Positions 10,774 through 22,500 of a stretch of DNA of 64,000 bases are shown piece by piece. This DNA comes from Mesostigma viride. Taxonomy: Eukaryota > Streptophyta > Mesostigmatophyceae > Mesostigmatales > Mesostigmataceae. Below the pieces are notes generated by a model, which was not told the origin of the DNA, ran no database searches, and saw only the letters and a program-made list of their open reading frames with translations. Location: positions 1 to 64,000 of the forward strand of contig RPFO01000779.1 in the NCBI GenBank assembly GCA_009746045.1. Direction: 5' to 3'. Each line of letters begins with the position of its first letter. Within the stretch, counting starts at the first letter, position 1. Made by a program: the position numbers and the translations under genes.

Positions 10774-12618
10774 GCTCGGAGAAGGAAGAGGTTTACGAGG
10801 AGGAAGAGGGGGAGGAGGAAGAGGGGGAGGAGGATATTGCTGAGGGGCACCCGCCCGGGGTGGGTGGGGGGCAGGCGGAGGGGGAGAAAGGGGATGGGGA
10901 TGGGGAGGAGGGAGGAGGGGGGGGGGAGAGGGACGGGGGAGGAGATGGAAGGGGAGGGAAAAAGCGCAGTCGGGATGATGGAGGCTCGCGGGAGGAGACA
11001 ATGGGGGGGATGAAGACAAAAGGGGGGGAGGTAAGCGCCAGCGTGCTGGTGAAGGAGACTCGAGGCCTGTCGTTGGAAACGCCGGCGGGCGTATCTGTGA
11101 TGAGGAGGGGGATCGCCAGCGGGAGGGAGGCTCGCGGCCTGTTACTGGAAACGCCGGCGGGCGTATCTGTGATGAGGAGGGGGATCGCCAGCAGGAAGGA
11201 GGCTCGCGGCCTGTTACTGGAAACGCCGGCGGGCGTATCTGTGATGAGGATGGGGATCGCCAGCAGGAAGCAGGCTCGCGGCCTGTTACTGGTAGCGCCG
11301 GCGGGCGTTCCCGATTTACGGGAGGCGGTCGTGTCCAACAGGTGGGAATGAGGCCTCGTCAGGATTCATGGGGACCCCCGGTTGAGGGGACCCCCGCCCT
11401 CGCCTCGGTTTCTTTGGGTCTGGGTGACGATCCCGTACCGTCGTCAGGAAGGACGGTTGTGATGACTTTGCCCCCCCGCTCGACGGGGATGGAGCAATGC
11501 CCGAACACGATACTGCTGAATGAGGATGACGATCCGGAGCCGTCGGCTGACACGGATTTTGTTGCGAGCACCCCACTGCAGAAGAGGGTATTGGAGGCTC
11601 GTAACGTGGAGGGTCCGCCGAAAGTCTCAGGTGGAGGGCCGGCGTTTGCCGGATTGATGCGCCCGACTGAGGTGGTCGATGTTGAGGCGCCGCCAGGGAC
11701 ATCGGCCGGACACTATACCGCATTGATGGAGCCCTTCGATCGACCAAGGATGCCCTTCCACGCTCCAACGGTACATTCGGCCGGTAAATTTCATTTTCAA
11801 TAAACGAGTTTAATAAGTACCTTAATATATATTTCTACATAAGTTTTTTTGCATCAGTCCATGGCTTCATTGATTTCTCACACGACCCTTCCGTATTCAT
11901 GTTAATTGGCATGTGCTTACGTGCAGGGAAAGGCGAAGAAGAAACTCCAGTTCGGTTTCCCCGTGGATCCGCGTCTGGGACTGTGTCCAGAGAGGCCGGC
12001 CGTGTTGTTGGCCAGGCCGCGGTCGGCGAACCAGTTGCACAACCGGGGGCGGGAGGGGACGAGCTCCCACCCAACGCACCAACCACGCACCAGCCTTACC
12101 GTGCGGTCAGCCAGAAAAAACGTACGAAGAGTTGATGGCAGAGGCGGCGGCTGCGCAGGGGCAGAAGGCAAAACGTCGGGGAGGGGGCAGGCGAGGGGCG
12201 GGGCAGGAGACGGAGGGTGCCGACGAACCTGCACAGCCGCAGAAGGGTGGTGGTCAGGGCAGAGATGCGACGGCCGAAAACCGAATCAGGGACGTTCGGC
12301 CGGACGTCCGGATGCGCTTTATGGATGGCGCGAAACTGAGTCGCGGAGGTTGGAGTTCGAAATGGGTAGACGGTGTGCATAAACTGGGAGCACAAGTACC
12401 CCAAGAAGGAAGATTTTCCGCTCTTTGGCACCCTCCTGGGCAAAGAGAGGGAGAAGGTGGTGTTCAGATGGTTTGATGAAGGGCACGACCTCGGTTGGAG
12501 TAATGAGTGCGAGCAAAAGTTTCGTTTCCCTCTGAAGTTCGCTAGAGAACATGTTACTCTCCTGAAGGAAGGCGCCAGCTGGGACAACATTCCTTCATAT
12601 CGACCTGGCAAGCGATGA
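5612..12618 (+). CDS. Very long multi-exon protein of unknown function (about 1,827 residues)
   Basis: Eight exons fit together: 5612-6286, 6408-6464, 6592-6672, 6797-7303, 7746-8932, 9189-11030, 11342-11783 and 11927-12618. All introns are GT-AG and phase 0 except the last, which is phase 1. Three homopolymer slips must be allowed: one G short near 8370 (G7), one A short near 12115, and one A extra near 12368. These may be assembly errors or real damage. The N-terminal quarter is disordered (Pro/Gly/Arg/Glu). Exons 4-6 are helical and Lys/Trp-rich, with a VLDGNHF segment only faintly like ParB-type motifs. A poly-Asp run (about residues 1340-1365, from a GAT repeat at 10723-10771) and Gly/Glu-rich linkers follow. 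The C terminus (EDFPLFGTLL, WFDEGHDLGWS, LLKEGASWD) looks compact and conserved. An alternative is two genes split at 11784-11926, where AATAAA-like words occur and an ATG at 11899 is in frame. Function is unknown. Confidence 0.6.
7292..7745 (+). repeat. Triplicated exon-intron junction in intron 4 of the long gene
   Basis: Three units of about 150 bp each begin with the last bases of exon 4 and the 5' splice site. They read GAGGGGAATGAG/GTAAGT at 7303, GAGGGAAATGAG/CCAAGT near 7452 and AGGGGAACGAG/GTAAGT near 7608. Each then runs through TACCTCTGT, a GGGGGGCT stretch and one hairpin motif (7360, 7511, 7663). The middle donor has lost its GT. The third could serve as an alternative donor. Confidence 0.85.
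8933..9188 (+). repeat. Intron 5 of the long gene: roughly 66-bp tandem copies of the hairpin motif
   Basis: The intron contains three tandem units. Each has GCGACCGCCGGCGTTTCT, a GGTTTTC stretch and, in the first two, a 3' splice-site-like end (TTTCAG at 8995; CCTTAG near 9058) followed by ATGCCAT. The pattern suggests a minimal intron of about 63 nt duplicated in tandem. The acceptor used in the exon model is GATGCAG at 9188. Confidence 0.75.
11031..11341 (+). repeat. Intron 6 of the long gene: inverted hairpin motifs in about 72-bp tandem units
   Basis: Four near-identical units (GAAACGCCGGCGGGCGTATCT, spaced about 72 bp) carry the motif in reverse orientation, just after donor GAG/GTAAGCGCC. 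The unit is a multiple of three, so the frame stays open and would read ETPAGVSVMRR repeats if retained. The exon 7 acceptor is AACAG at 11341. Confidence 0.75.
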
Positions 12619-13529
12619 TGGGCGAGGACTTTGCACGAAATCGCGTTTTGCACGTAATTGCCCACCGCAACGTGGAGAAATGCAGATGTACATAGTAGTT
12701 GGATCAGTTACCGTGACTTTGGGCAGTTTAGTAGTTGGGGTGACGTGTCCAATGTATATATGGTGGGGCGCGTCCAAGGGGGTCCACGCTGATTGAGCAC
12801 TTGCATGTGTTCTTTCAACATATTCGGACATGTATGAAATGAATAAATTGTTTGGACAATTGCAAATTGATTGATTGAAGAATGAGATACCATTATTAAT
12901 TGAAAAATGTAAAACCTCATTGTGAATTTGTACTTCAAACTTTCACATGCATGCCCCAAATTGTGCATTTGTGCAGGTTTTAATTATGAGAAGTAGCATT
13001 TCTCTACAAATATTGAGAAATTTAGGGGCACTTGGGTTTGTTGGCCATGTTCATTCATGATAAAATGGACTTTTTATGCTGTAACATCATATTCCACTAG
13101 TCCAAAACGCTGCTTTCATGACGTCAAAAGTACCAGCAATGGCCCTAGGTTGGAGCAGTAGATGTTGGGGACGCCCTATATAGCAGTTGAACAAAATCGC
13201 AGTTCATCAGATCACACATCACATGTGACAACAACCCACAAGTATTGATGACATCGATCAACAAATATATAAGCGCTGTGAATATCAAATCATCAGTCAT
13301 GCACATGTGCGTGTATCTGGCTGCGTGGCATGTATGCAGCCAAGAAAACCAAATAATTGACTTCTAGCTTCAGAGGCATCCCCATCTACTTTCCATACGT
13401 GACACTTGGTAAAGGCAAAACATTTGTGGCTGCCAAAATCTTATTAATATGTGAATGCCCTTCGTAAAACAGGGGCCATCGCCAAGTTTTGTGCAGTAAG
13501 TTTGCATATACGCATTCCTCCTCTCCAGA
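12619..13529. other. Intergenic, nothing recognised
   Basis: AT-rich sequence between the C-terminal exon of the long gene and the last exon of the phosphatidylserine synthase gene on the other strand, so the two genes converge here. No ORF, repeat or RNA gene is supported. The right edge of any mobile element covering the 1.4-12.6 kb block should lie in here, but no terminal inverted repeat was found. Confidence 0.6.
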
Positions 13530-16500
13530 TTACCTAGTCTTCTTCCCTTCCGTGGCTTTCCGACGCTCAAGGAACAGCAATACACTCCAAACCAGGATAA
13601 AGACAAACAAGATGACTCCCACTATAGACCAGGATAGTAGGACAGTAGTAGGCCATGGCGCTGGGAACATGCCTGGAACAAATCGGCCAATAGAGGAGGG
13701 GCGACATGACAAGGAAATCACCGGGCAAACAAATTAGTTATCTGAGACAACAGTCAGCTACATGCACGTCAGGCAAGCAAGGAAATGACCACAGTTGGAC
13801 TGCTTAGCCACTGCAACGACATGCACCCGGGTCCACTTTGCGCGACAGAATTGAAGATGACGTCTCGCATGACCTGATTGTAATGTACTGTGGCATGATG
13901 CTTCAAAAAGGAAGAAAAGAACTCTTGCAAGCTCAGCTAATACGGCGAGCGGTAATGTTGGACGACACGTGCTTACCTTTGCCAAACTTGACGCACGCCA
14001 TCACTTCCAAGATCAGCGCCGCCACCGTCAACCAAGCAAATGGCCCCAGTCGCTTGCAATCCCTGCCCAGATCAATGGCAGAGCATGGCATCCCAACATG
14101 GCAAGAGCAACGGAATCCATATACTTCTAGAAGTATTTATTATTATTGATATTATAATTATTATTATTATAATATCAGCATGTGCACAGCAGGCATCCGT
14201 TTGCACAGCAGGCCCGGTTAGAAATCCACAAGGAACATGGGAATGCCGGCATACAGTTCTAAGAGAATCATGACTGGGAGGGAAAATAGGCAGGCGCCAG
14301 CACCCTGCCAGCTTACTGCAGAGCGAGAGAGAGGCCCCTGGATGGGAAACAGCCAGCAAAAACATGAGCTCAGAGATAACGCCTTGATGTCACTGCACGC
14401 CAAAGCTCGCAAGCTTAGATGCATGCCTCACACATCTCGCAAGGCATGCACCGGACATGCAGTGGGCAGGCAACAAGCAGGCACACACACGATTAGATGC
14501 CTGCTCTAATCACACATTTTTTACACAGGCAGGGCCACGGAATGCGTGGCACAAGAGAAGACCACCTGCTAAAGATTATTGCTAGAGTTTACCCTGAATT
14601 GCGTGTAGCCGGTGTCAGAGTGAAAAAAGACAGCGTTCATCGCCTCATCACTCAAGCCGCGGTAACACAACATTTCACAATCCAAGCCCACCACGGTCGT
14701 GATTTGCCTGTAGCGGTGCGTGCCCGCGATGCGACATGCCACACGGCACACTAGACGACCTTATTGTCCCAACGGAGATCTATGGGCAGAAGCTGCCGGT
14801 AGCGGGATTAACTTTTTATAATAACGAATCATTTAAAGCTTTCGAGTCTAGAAACCTAATGGATGAGTCAGAGTCCTCGCCGTAGCTTTCTCACCTAAAC
14901 AACGGGGTTAAGATAAAAGAGTGTAATGCCCCCATTACATCCCGGACCCACTCACTCGTTGGTGATGTATTGGTAGTACTCGCGCGTGGCCGGGATGGCG
15001 AGGAAGAAGAAGATGGCCAGCCGGTACACGTTGAGGGGGCTGGGCGGGGGCACCCAGAGGATGGTCTTGAGGAAGAAGGCGTTGAGCTCCATCACCTCCG
15101 TGATGGCGAGCAGCAGAAGGATCTGCAGGAAGCGCTTTGGGCCCTTGCGGAAGTGCCAGTCGTAGTGGTCCCAAGAGAAGGGCGTCAGCTGGCCCATGGA
15201 GCGCTTGACCTGCGAGCCGACGCGGGGGGGGCATCAAAGGGGTCAGGAAGGTGGGCCGTGGTGGGGGGCGGGGGAAGGACATCAAGGGGGAGCAATGAGT
15301 GGGGGTCATAAGCCTCGTCAGCATAGTTCCTTATATCTGGCTGTTTGCGACAAGCCCGGAGCGAGTGTGCAGGGGGGGGGCGGGGTCAGACCCCCCCGCC
15401 CCCCCCCCCTGGTACTGGTCGAGGGGGTGGGGGCGGGTCGAGACCCCCCCCCCCTGGTAGGGGGTGAGGGGGAGGGGGTGGGTCGAGACCCCGCCCCCCC
15501 CTCCCCCCCCCCTCGAGGGGGGGGGGGGGGCGGGGTCAGACCCCCACCCCCACCCCCACCCCCACCCCCTGGTCAGGGGGGGGGGGGGGCGCGGGGGGGC
15601 ACACTCGCTCCGGGCTTGTCACGAACAGCCAGATATATCAGAATCTGTGCTAACTTGGAAACAGTGAGCACAGGGAACTACATCAACGAGACAACCATGA
15701 ATACATGTACGAGGACGGTGATTGCAGGCAAAGAAGCATGGCGGTCTGGAAACTATGATGTGTCCAGCAGTTCATGGAAACACATGCGGACATGCCCCAT
15801 CTGGGAGGTACAGGAGCACTTCCTAATTAATGCTGCCAAGTCTCCAATACTGTCAAGCCAACAGAAAACGTGCATTTGTGAGGTGGCGTGCGCTATCACT
15901 CCCCACTCAGGAACACCCCAAAATATTAGTTGCTTATAACTCGTCAGTCCAAGCGCCCGGCATCAAGTGGGGTGAACCGCAAGGTGATGACGCGCTCCGT
16001 ATAATGGGCAACTAGTTGTTACTACTATACTAACACACTACTATACTACTGTACTACTACACTACTATTCTACTAACTACTATACTCCTATACTCCTATA
16101 CTCCTATTCTCCTACACTCCTATGCTCCTATACTCCTATACTCCTATACTCCTATACTACTAACTACTATACTACTATACTACTATACTACTATACTACT
16201 GTACTACTATACTACTATACTACTATATTGCTATACTAGTAAATACTATACTACTATACTACTATACTACTATATACTACTATACTGCTATACTGCTAGC
16301 ACAAGTATATACTAGTGTGTGATAAAACTATCATATGTAAACCCATCGAAATCATGCCATAATCAGAAACAGAGTTACACAGTCGCATGCTAGGACGATC
16401 AAGGCGAGGGCGATGACAGGCCCACCTTGCCGACCACTCCAGGGATCTGGCTGATCCCCGTCCAGCGATACTTCTTCATCTCCATGAAGTGCACGCACGA

Positions 16501-19500
16501 CATGCCCAGCCAGATTCCTGCGCCGCCAAAGGGGGGAGGCAGCCAAAAAAACAGAAAAAGCACCCACGATTAGAAAAGGCACCATCCACCAGAAAAGGCA
16601 CCCACCACCAGCAAAGGCACCAACCATTCCAAAAGGCAGTAACCATTCGAAAAGGCACCCACCACCAAAGAAGGGACCGACCATTTGAAAAGGCACCAAC
16701 CAGTAGAAAAGGCACTTCCTTCGGAAAACACATGAAGGTCACCAGAATGACAGCCGAAAGAAAGCAGGAGCACGAGGCACCAGACAACATGCAGGGGGCA
16801 GAGCTGCTGCCTTTTCAGGGAGTAGCACTCTGGAGGGGCCGGCCACGCAGTTTCTAGCACCCAGTGACACCGATTAAAGTACAAGAGGGATCAAAAGCAA
16901 TACACCTTTCGCTGTTTGGCCTTGCCCTCCATGAGCTCATTTCCAGCCCAATCCAAGTCCCAGCGTCTGCCACTTTGGAAAGGGGGGAGGGGGTGGGGGC
17001 GGGGCGCAATCTGAGGGATGCCTGCCGGCCTGCACGCCCACGCACCGAGCATGTTGCAGCCGGCGACGTCAATAATCCAGCTGTCCCACCAGCACTCGTT
17101 GAAGTTGGGCAGCATGTGCTGGAAAGTGAGCTATGGCATTGGGGCGCGTGGCAGCCAGTAGTGTGCAGATAAGAACACAAGTGGCATACAGGTTAGATGG
17201 GGGCATGGCGCAGAGAGCAGTGTGCATGAGGCGCATGGGGCGTACATCGGCATGTCTATGGGCGACGACAGGGGCACCGCAGCGGCAGAGACACAGCCAC
17301 AGGAGGGGATAAACAGCCATGCTGAGATGCCACCATGACTTGATTGCATCAGGTTACATAAGGCAGGCATACATGCCAGGATGTACACGATGCGGTGGCC
17401 CACACAGAAACTTCCGCTTCCCGGCCATTCTTCCCCGTAAGCAACCTGCATCATATTACTTACTAGACAAGTCATACATCCCATAGTAATAGATAGACAT
17501 GTCCTAATAAACATGTCGTGGTCGACCTGTCACAAGTGATGCAGCCCGTCCCCCGACATGCCCCAAGCAGGCAAGCTTTGTATCGACACCACCACCACTC
17601 CCAACACCCACCTCGAGCAGGCAACCTATAGTCGACACAGCCACCAACCCCAACACCCACCTCGAGCACGCAACCTATAGTCGACACAGCCACCAACCCC
17701 AACACCCACCTCGAGCACGCAACCTATAGTCGACACAGCCACCAACCCCAATACCCACCTCGAGCACGCAACCTATGTGTCGACACAGCCACCAACCCCA
17801 ACACCCACCTCGAGCACGCAACCTATAGTCGACACAGCCACCAACCCCAACACCCACCTCGAGCACGCAACCTATAGTCGACACAGCCACCAACCCCAAC
17901 ACCCACCTCGAGCACGCAACCTATAGTCGACACAGCCACCAACCCCAATACCCACCTCGAGCACGCAACCTATGTGTCGACACAGCCAGCAACCCCAATA
18001 CCCACCTCGAGCACGCAACCTATATGTCGACACAGACAGCACCCCCAATACCCACGTCGAGCAGGCAGCCTACATGTCGACACAGCCACCAACCCCAACT
18101 CCCACGTCGAGCAGGCAACCTATAGTCGACACAGCCACCAACCCCAACACCCACCTCGAGCACGCAACCTATAGTCGACACAGCCACCAACCCCAACACC
18201 CACCTCGAGCACGCAACCTGTACGTCGACACAGCCAGCACCCCCAATACCCACCTCGAGCACGCAACCTATATGTCGACACAGCCACCAACCCCAACACC
18301 CACCTCGAGCACGCAACCTATAGTCGACACAGCCACCAACCCCAATACCCACCTCGAGCACGCAACCTATATGTCGACACAGCCACCAACCCCAACACCC
18401 ACCTCGAGCACGCAACCTATAGTCGACACAGCCACCAACCCCAATACCCACCTCGAGCACGCAACCTATGTGTCGACACAGCCAGCAACCCCAATACCCA
18501 CCTCGAGCAGCTCGAACAGCACAGAGAGTGCCATGAGCACCTTCATGTCGCGGAAGACGAGCGCCTTGCACATCCAGCCCAGCAGGTGCGCGACCACAAA
18601 CTCATCGAGCAACGTGTCCTGTTACCGACGCACGCCACAGTGCCCAAGCAGCAAAGCAAGACGTTATGACATCACCAAGTGTCGAAACCAAGCAACAGAT
18701 AACTGCCAAGTCTCATGGCATGAAAAACGGCACTAAAGCGGCACTAAAACGGCACTAAAACGGCACTACAGCGGCACTTAAATGGCACTACAACGGCACT
18801 AAAACAGCATTTTCAACGAGGCAAACATTATAGCGTCTGTTACATCAACACGAGGCAGATGCTAGAAGTTCGGGAAGTGTGGAATCCACCCACTGGGGAT
18901 GGTGGGTGTCGTGTGAAACTGATGAAGCCGCAGCCACACAAGAAATACACGAAGTGGTATGGCCTACACGCGGCATGGACGAGCGCGGCATGGACGAGCG
19001 CGGCTTCCGCAAACGCACGGCATGGACGAGCGTGGCATGGACGAGCGCGGCTCCCGCAAACACTGACAGAAACGTACATGAAGAAGCCTGGTGCTGCGAC
19101 ACCAAGTACATATGCCCTTGAGCCCATCCACAATTAATGCACCAAGTTGCTTGAGATTTGATTGAAAAAGCTGCCTACGCATCACACATCCATGTTCCAG
19201 CAAGGCAAACACAGAATTGCGCACCCAATTATTCCAAGGAAAAGGTTGCAACATACTCCCCCGTAAACCTGCTTCCCGACGATGCCCGTTCCAGGGTCGT
19301 GCCCAGGCAACGGGCGGGGGAGTGCACAGCACAAGTTTCTCAAAGAGGAACCCCAGGTGCTGCCAGCTTCACCTTGAGGTTGCGGAAACGGCTCTCGGGG
19401 TCATCCGGTGTATAAAGCCGGCAATCTGTCCCGTACTTGCGCTCCGGTAATTCTGGCCGCGATGGGGGGAGGTTGCCCAGAGATGCACGGAATGACACCA

Positions 19501-22500
19501 GCCATGCCAGGAGTGAGTCGCCAAGGGAGTTACAAGTGAGCTATCAGGGAGCTGCCTTAGAGCATATTATCAACACCAGTCCATTATCATTGTGCGTCTG
19601 TCGTCTTAATTCTATTTATCGGGATAAACTAGTATTACTAGGCTTGTCTTATGATTATGGCTAGAAATAGTCAGGCTTGCATCATTCAGGATAGTATCAG
19701 GCCTAACGTGATTGATTTTCATTCAGGTCAGTGAGCTTCTTATTCAAGCTAGCAAGCTACTAGATGAACGGAAGTTTGGGTGAAGAATGGAGTACGGTCC
19801 CCTACCACCGAGCAGAATATCTTTCGCCCCCATCCCATGCCCCATGTGCCGGGGACCATGGCAACATGTTTGAGTGGGTGTATGGGTAGCGTTGTTTGGG
19901 CCAGACGGACAGTAGGCTGATGGCGGCTATATGCCATAGTTCCAGGAGTAGGAATGGGTGAATGTTTAATGTGAGCGATGCGTCATGAGCGGAATATACG
20001 TGGTGTCGCCATGCACTGCCACCTGGCGCGTCCCCACGTACCGACGCCCAGGCTTGGATCCAGGTGTTTCAGCAGGCCGCGGGCACCCGCTGGCGTCTGC
20101 AACACGACAACACCGCGAGGGCGCATCAAGAACGTCACGGCATGAGATCACAACAAGCGTCCGCTGGCGTCCGCGACACGACAACGCAGCAAGGGGCAAA
20201 CCGCATGAACCGCACGACATGCATGAGACAGTGCGTAAAACTATGCATGGGAGCTCATCAGGAGTGAATCAACGCAATGCGAGGACATGCCAAGAGACGA
20301 GAATTCAAAACGAAACGACCGAAACGGTCTGCTATGGAAATGCCGGTGACGCTAGAATTATGGGCATGCATACACAAACACGGACACATTGAACACACAA
20401 ACGACACACTGCAGCAGTTAGGCATGCATGCAGGCATATGCGCGCACGCACGCAAACCCACCCACCCACCCACCCACCCACCCACCCACCCACCCACCCA
20501 CCCACCCACCCACCCACCCACCCACCGCCCGCCGCGCCCGCCCGCCCGCCCGCCCGCCCGCCGCCCGCCCGCCGCCGCCCGCCCGCCCGCCCGCCCGCCC
20601 GCCCGCCCGCCCGCCCGCCGCGCCCGCCCGCCGCCCGCGCCGCCCGCCCGCGCCCGCCCGCCCGCCCGCCCGCCCGCCCGCCCGCCCGCCCGCCCGCCCG
20701 CCCGCCCGCCCGCCCGCCCGCCCGCCCGCCGCCCGCCCGCCCCCGCCCGCCCGCCCGCCGCCGCCCGCCCGCCCGCCCGCCCGCCCGCCCGCCCGCCCGC
20801 CCGCCCGCCCGCCCGCCGCCCGCCCGCCCGCCCGCCCGCCCGCCCGCCCGCCCGCCCGCCCGCCCGCCCGCCCGCCCGCCCGCCCGCCCGCCCGCACACG
20901 CATACACACACACGCACATGCACGCACGCACACGCATACACACACGCACATGCACGCACACACGCACATGCACGCACACACACACACACGCACATTCACG
21001 CACACACACACACACGCACACAAGCACAGACACGCACATGCTGCACACCTGCCAAGCCATATCCCCACCTGTTCGAGCGTGTAGACCAGCACAAGGATGT
21101 AGAGCGAGCCGACGCCAAAGACGAGCTTCCAGATGATTGGGTGCGGCCGGATAAGCATGCTGCGGGGCAGCGGGCAGGTGACCGGTGGCGGGGGGTGGTT
21201 GATGGTCCATGGCTGATTGTTGATGGGGGATGGGGGCATGTTTGCGCTCTGATAGCAGATCTACCGTCATGGGTCAATGGTACCAGACGGGGGATTCGTG
21301 GAAGCTGTGCAGGAACTGTGCAGCTGGAGAGAAAGGGAGATTCGCTGTGCTGGAAGTTTGCAGCTGGAGAGGGGGAGAGACCATGTTGCTAGAGGGAACA
21401 GGGGCCCAGAGGATACCAACACGAGCATTGTAGGAAAACATAAACACATTGCGCCATCTACAAGTCACCCCCGCTCCAAATCCTAGTCCAAAAATGCGAA
21501 TCTACACCCAACACATTATTTTCCAAAGGATGTGCCCTAAAATACCCGACCCTTAACTCAGACCCGAGAAATTAAACATACATGTCAAACAATGGGCACA
21601 AATCTTAAGCCCCCAGCCGCAAACCCAAAAACTTTACCCCACACGCTGAACCCTACACCCCAAGGTACTAGTCGCCCAGCCCCTTTGTCAATATGCCCCC
21701 CAAACTGCAAGTTGCACCCCAAACCTTCACAGATGTTCACCCACAAGTCGGGCCCAGGAATTCACGAGTGGTTAGACCCTAACAACGGCACCCGTCACCC
21801 CCGATGGCGGCCATCACGAGTCGGGCGCAACCACTTACGAATCAGGGGCAAATACGGTGCTCATGAGCAGGAAGATGGTGGCCATGGCGATCACGCCCCT
21901 GCCAGGGAGGAGCGAAACAGCAACGGGGGGAGGGGGAGAAGGGGGGTGGGGGGTGGGAGGAGGGAACAACACAGCAGACATAATAAGACCGACGAAATAA
22001 CAACGAAAGACCGCCTCATAAAGTGAAGGCGCCGCAGACGGGCAGATGGCTCCCAGATGGACGCTACCAGGGTACGCTCACCGCTCACGTATACCGTAGG
22101 GGGGTCAGTCGGTCATCAACCACCTCGACACACACGAGGTACTGGCTGTGATCATCTCACACAGGCATCCTCTTTAGAAGCGTGCCAACAGCAGCGACGA
22201 GCGGCTACGGATGCCCCACATTCACAAGGATCCAGACATACATCAAATAACCGTCGACCTGCATAGACTGCGCACTTCTCAGGCACAAACCCGTTCTTAC
22301 AGCGGGACTTTGCCAAGGCCACCCCAGCTCTTTGCTCTGAAGCGTTTGGGTTCCATAAGTTTCAGAGTAATGACGAATGGGATGCTCAAATCGGGTGAAT
22401 GGTACGTGCGGCGGATGCACATGGGATGCCTGGGAAGCAAATGAGAGGTGGCCGAGTTTCGATATGGACGGAGCACAACGTGCAAAGAGTGCGGGTGTGA

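Larger units (their letters stand above)
1464..11312 (+). repeat. Dispersed short hairpin motif family (about 21 copies)
   Basis: A motif of the form GTTG-CGMC-NNNN-GKCG-TTTCT (M = A or C, K = G or T) recurs near 1464, 1525, 1637, 1735, 1846, 3376, 4378, 4519, 5428, 5541, 6727, 7360, 7511, 7663, 8941, 9010 and 9076, and in inverted orientation near 11074, 11146, 11218 and 11292. The core can form a 4-bp stem with a 4-nt loop followed by a T-rich run. Examples are CGCC-TTGG-GGCG (3376), CGCC-CCAG-GGCG (4519), CGCC-CGCC-GGCG (4378) and CGAC-GGCG-GTCG (5428). The last shows a paired change on both sides of the stem; several other copies carry one mismatch. Copies lie between genes or inside introns, never in a called exon, and none was noticed in the other 52 kb. 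The function is unknown. Confidence 0.8.

Noticed and set aside
10793-11338. Minus-strand ORF with TPAGVSSNRP repeats
   Set aside because: Antisense reading of the intron 6 tandem repeat and the Glu-rich linker.
14935-15324. 129-residue Pro/Leu-rich minus ORF
   Set aside because: Out-of-frame shadow of phosphatidylserine synthase exon 10 (14956-15209).
17600-18501. Regular about 49-bp repeats as a CRISPR array
   Set aside because: The whole unit is repeated with no unique spacers, it lies in a eukaryotic intron, and there are no cas genes.
20258-21392. Long PTHP, RAGG and VCV open frames
   Set aside because: Simple repeats of CCCA, CCCG and CA within a phosphatidylserine synthase intron.
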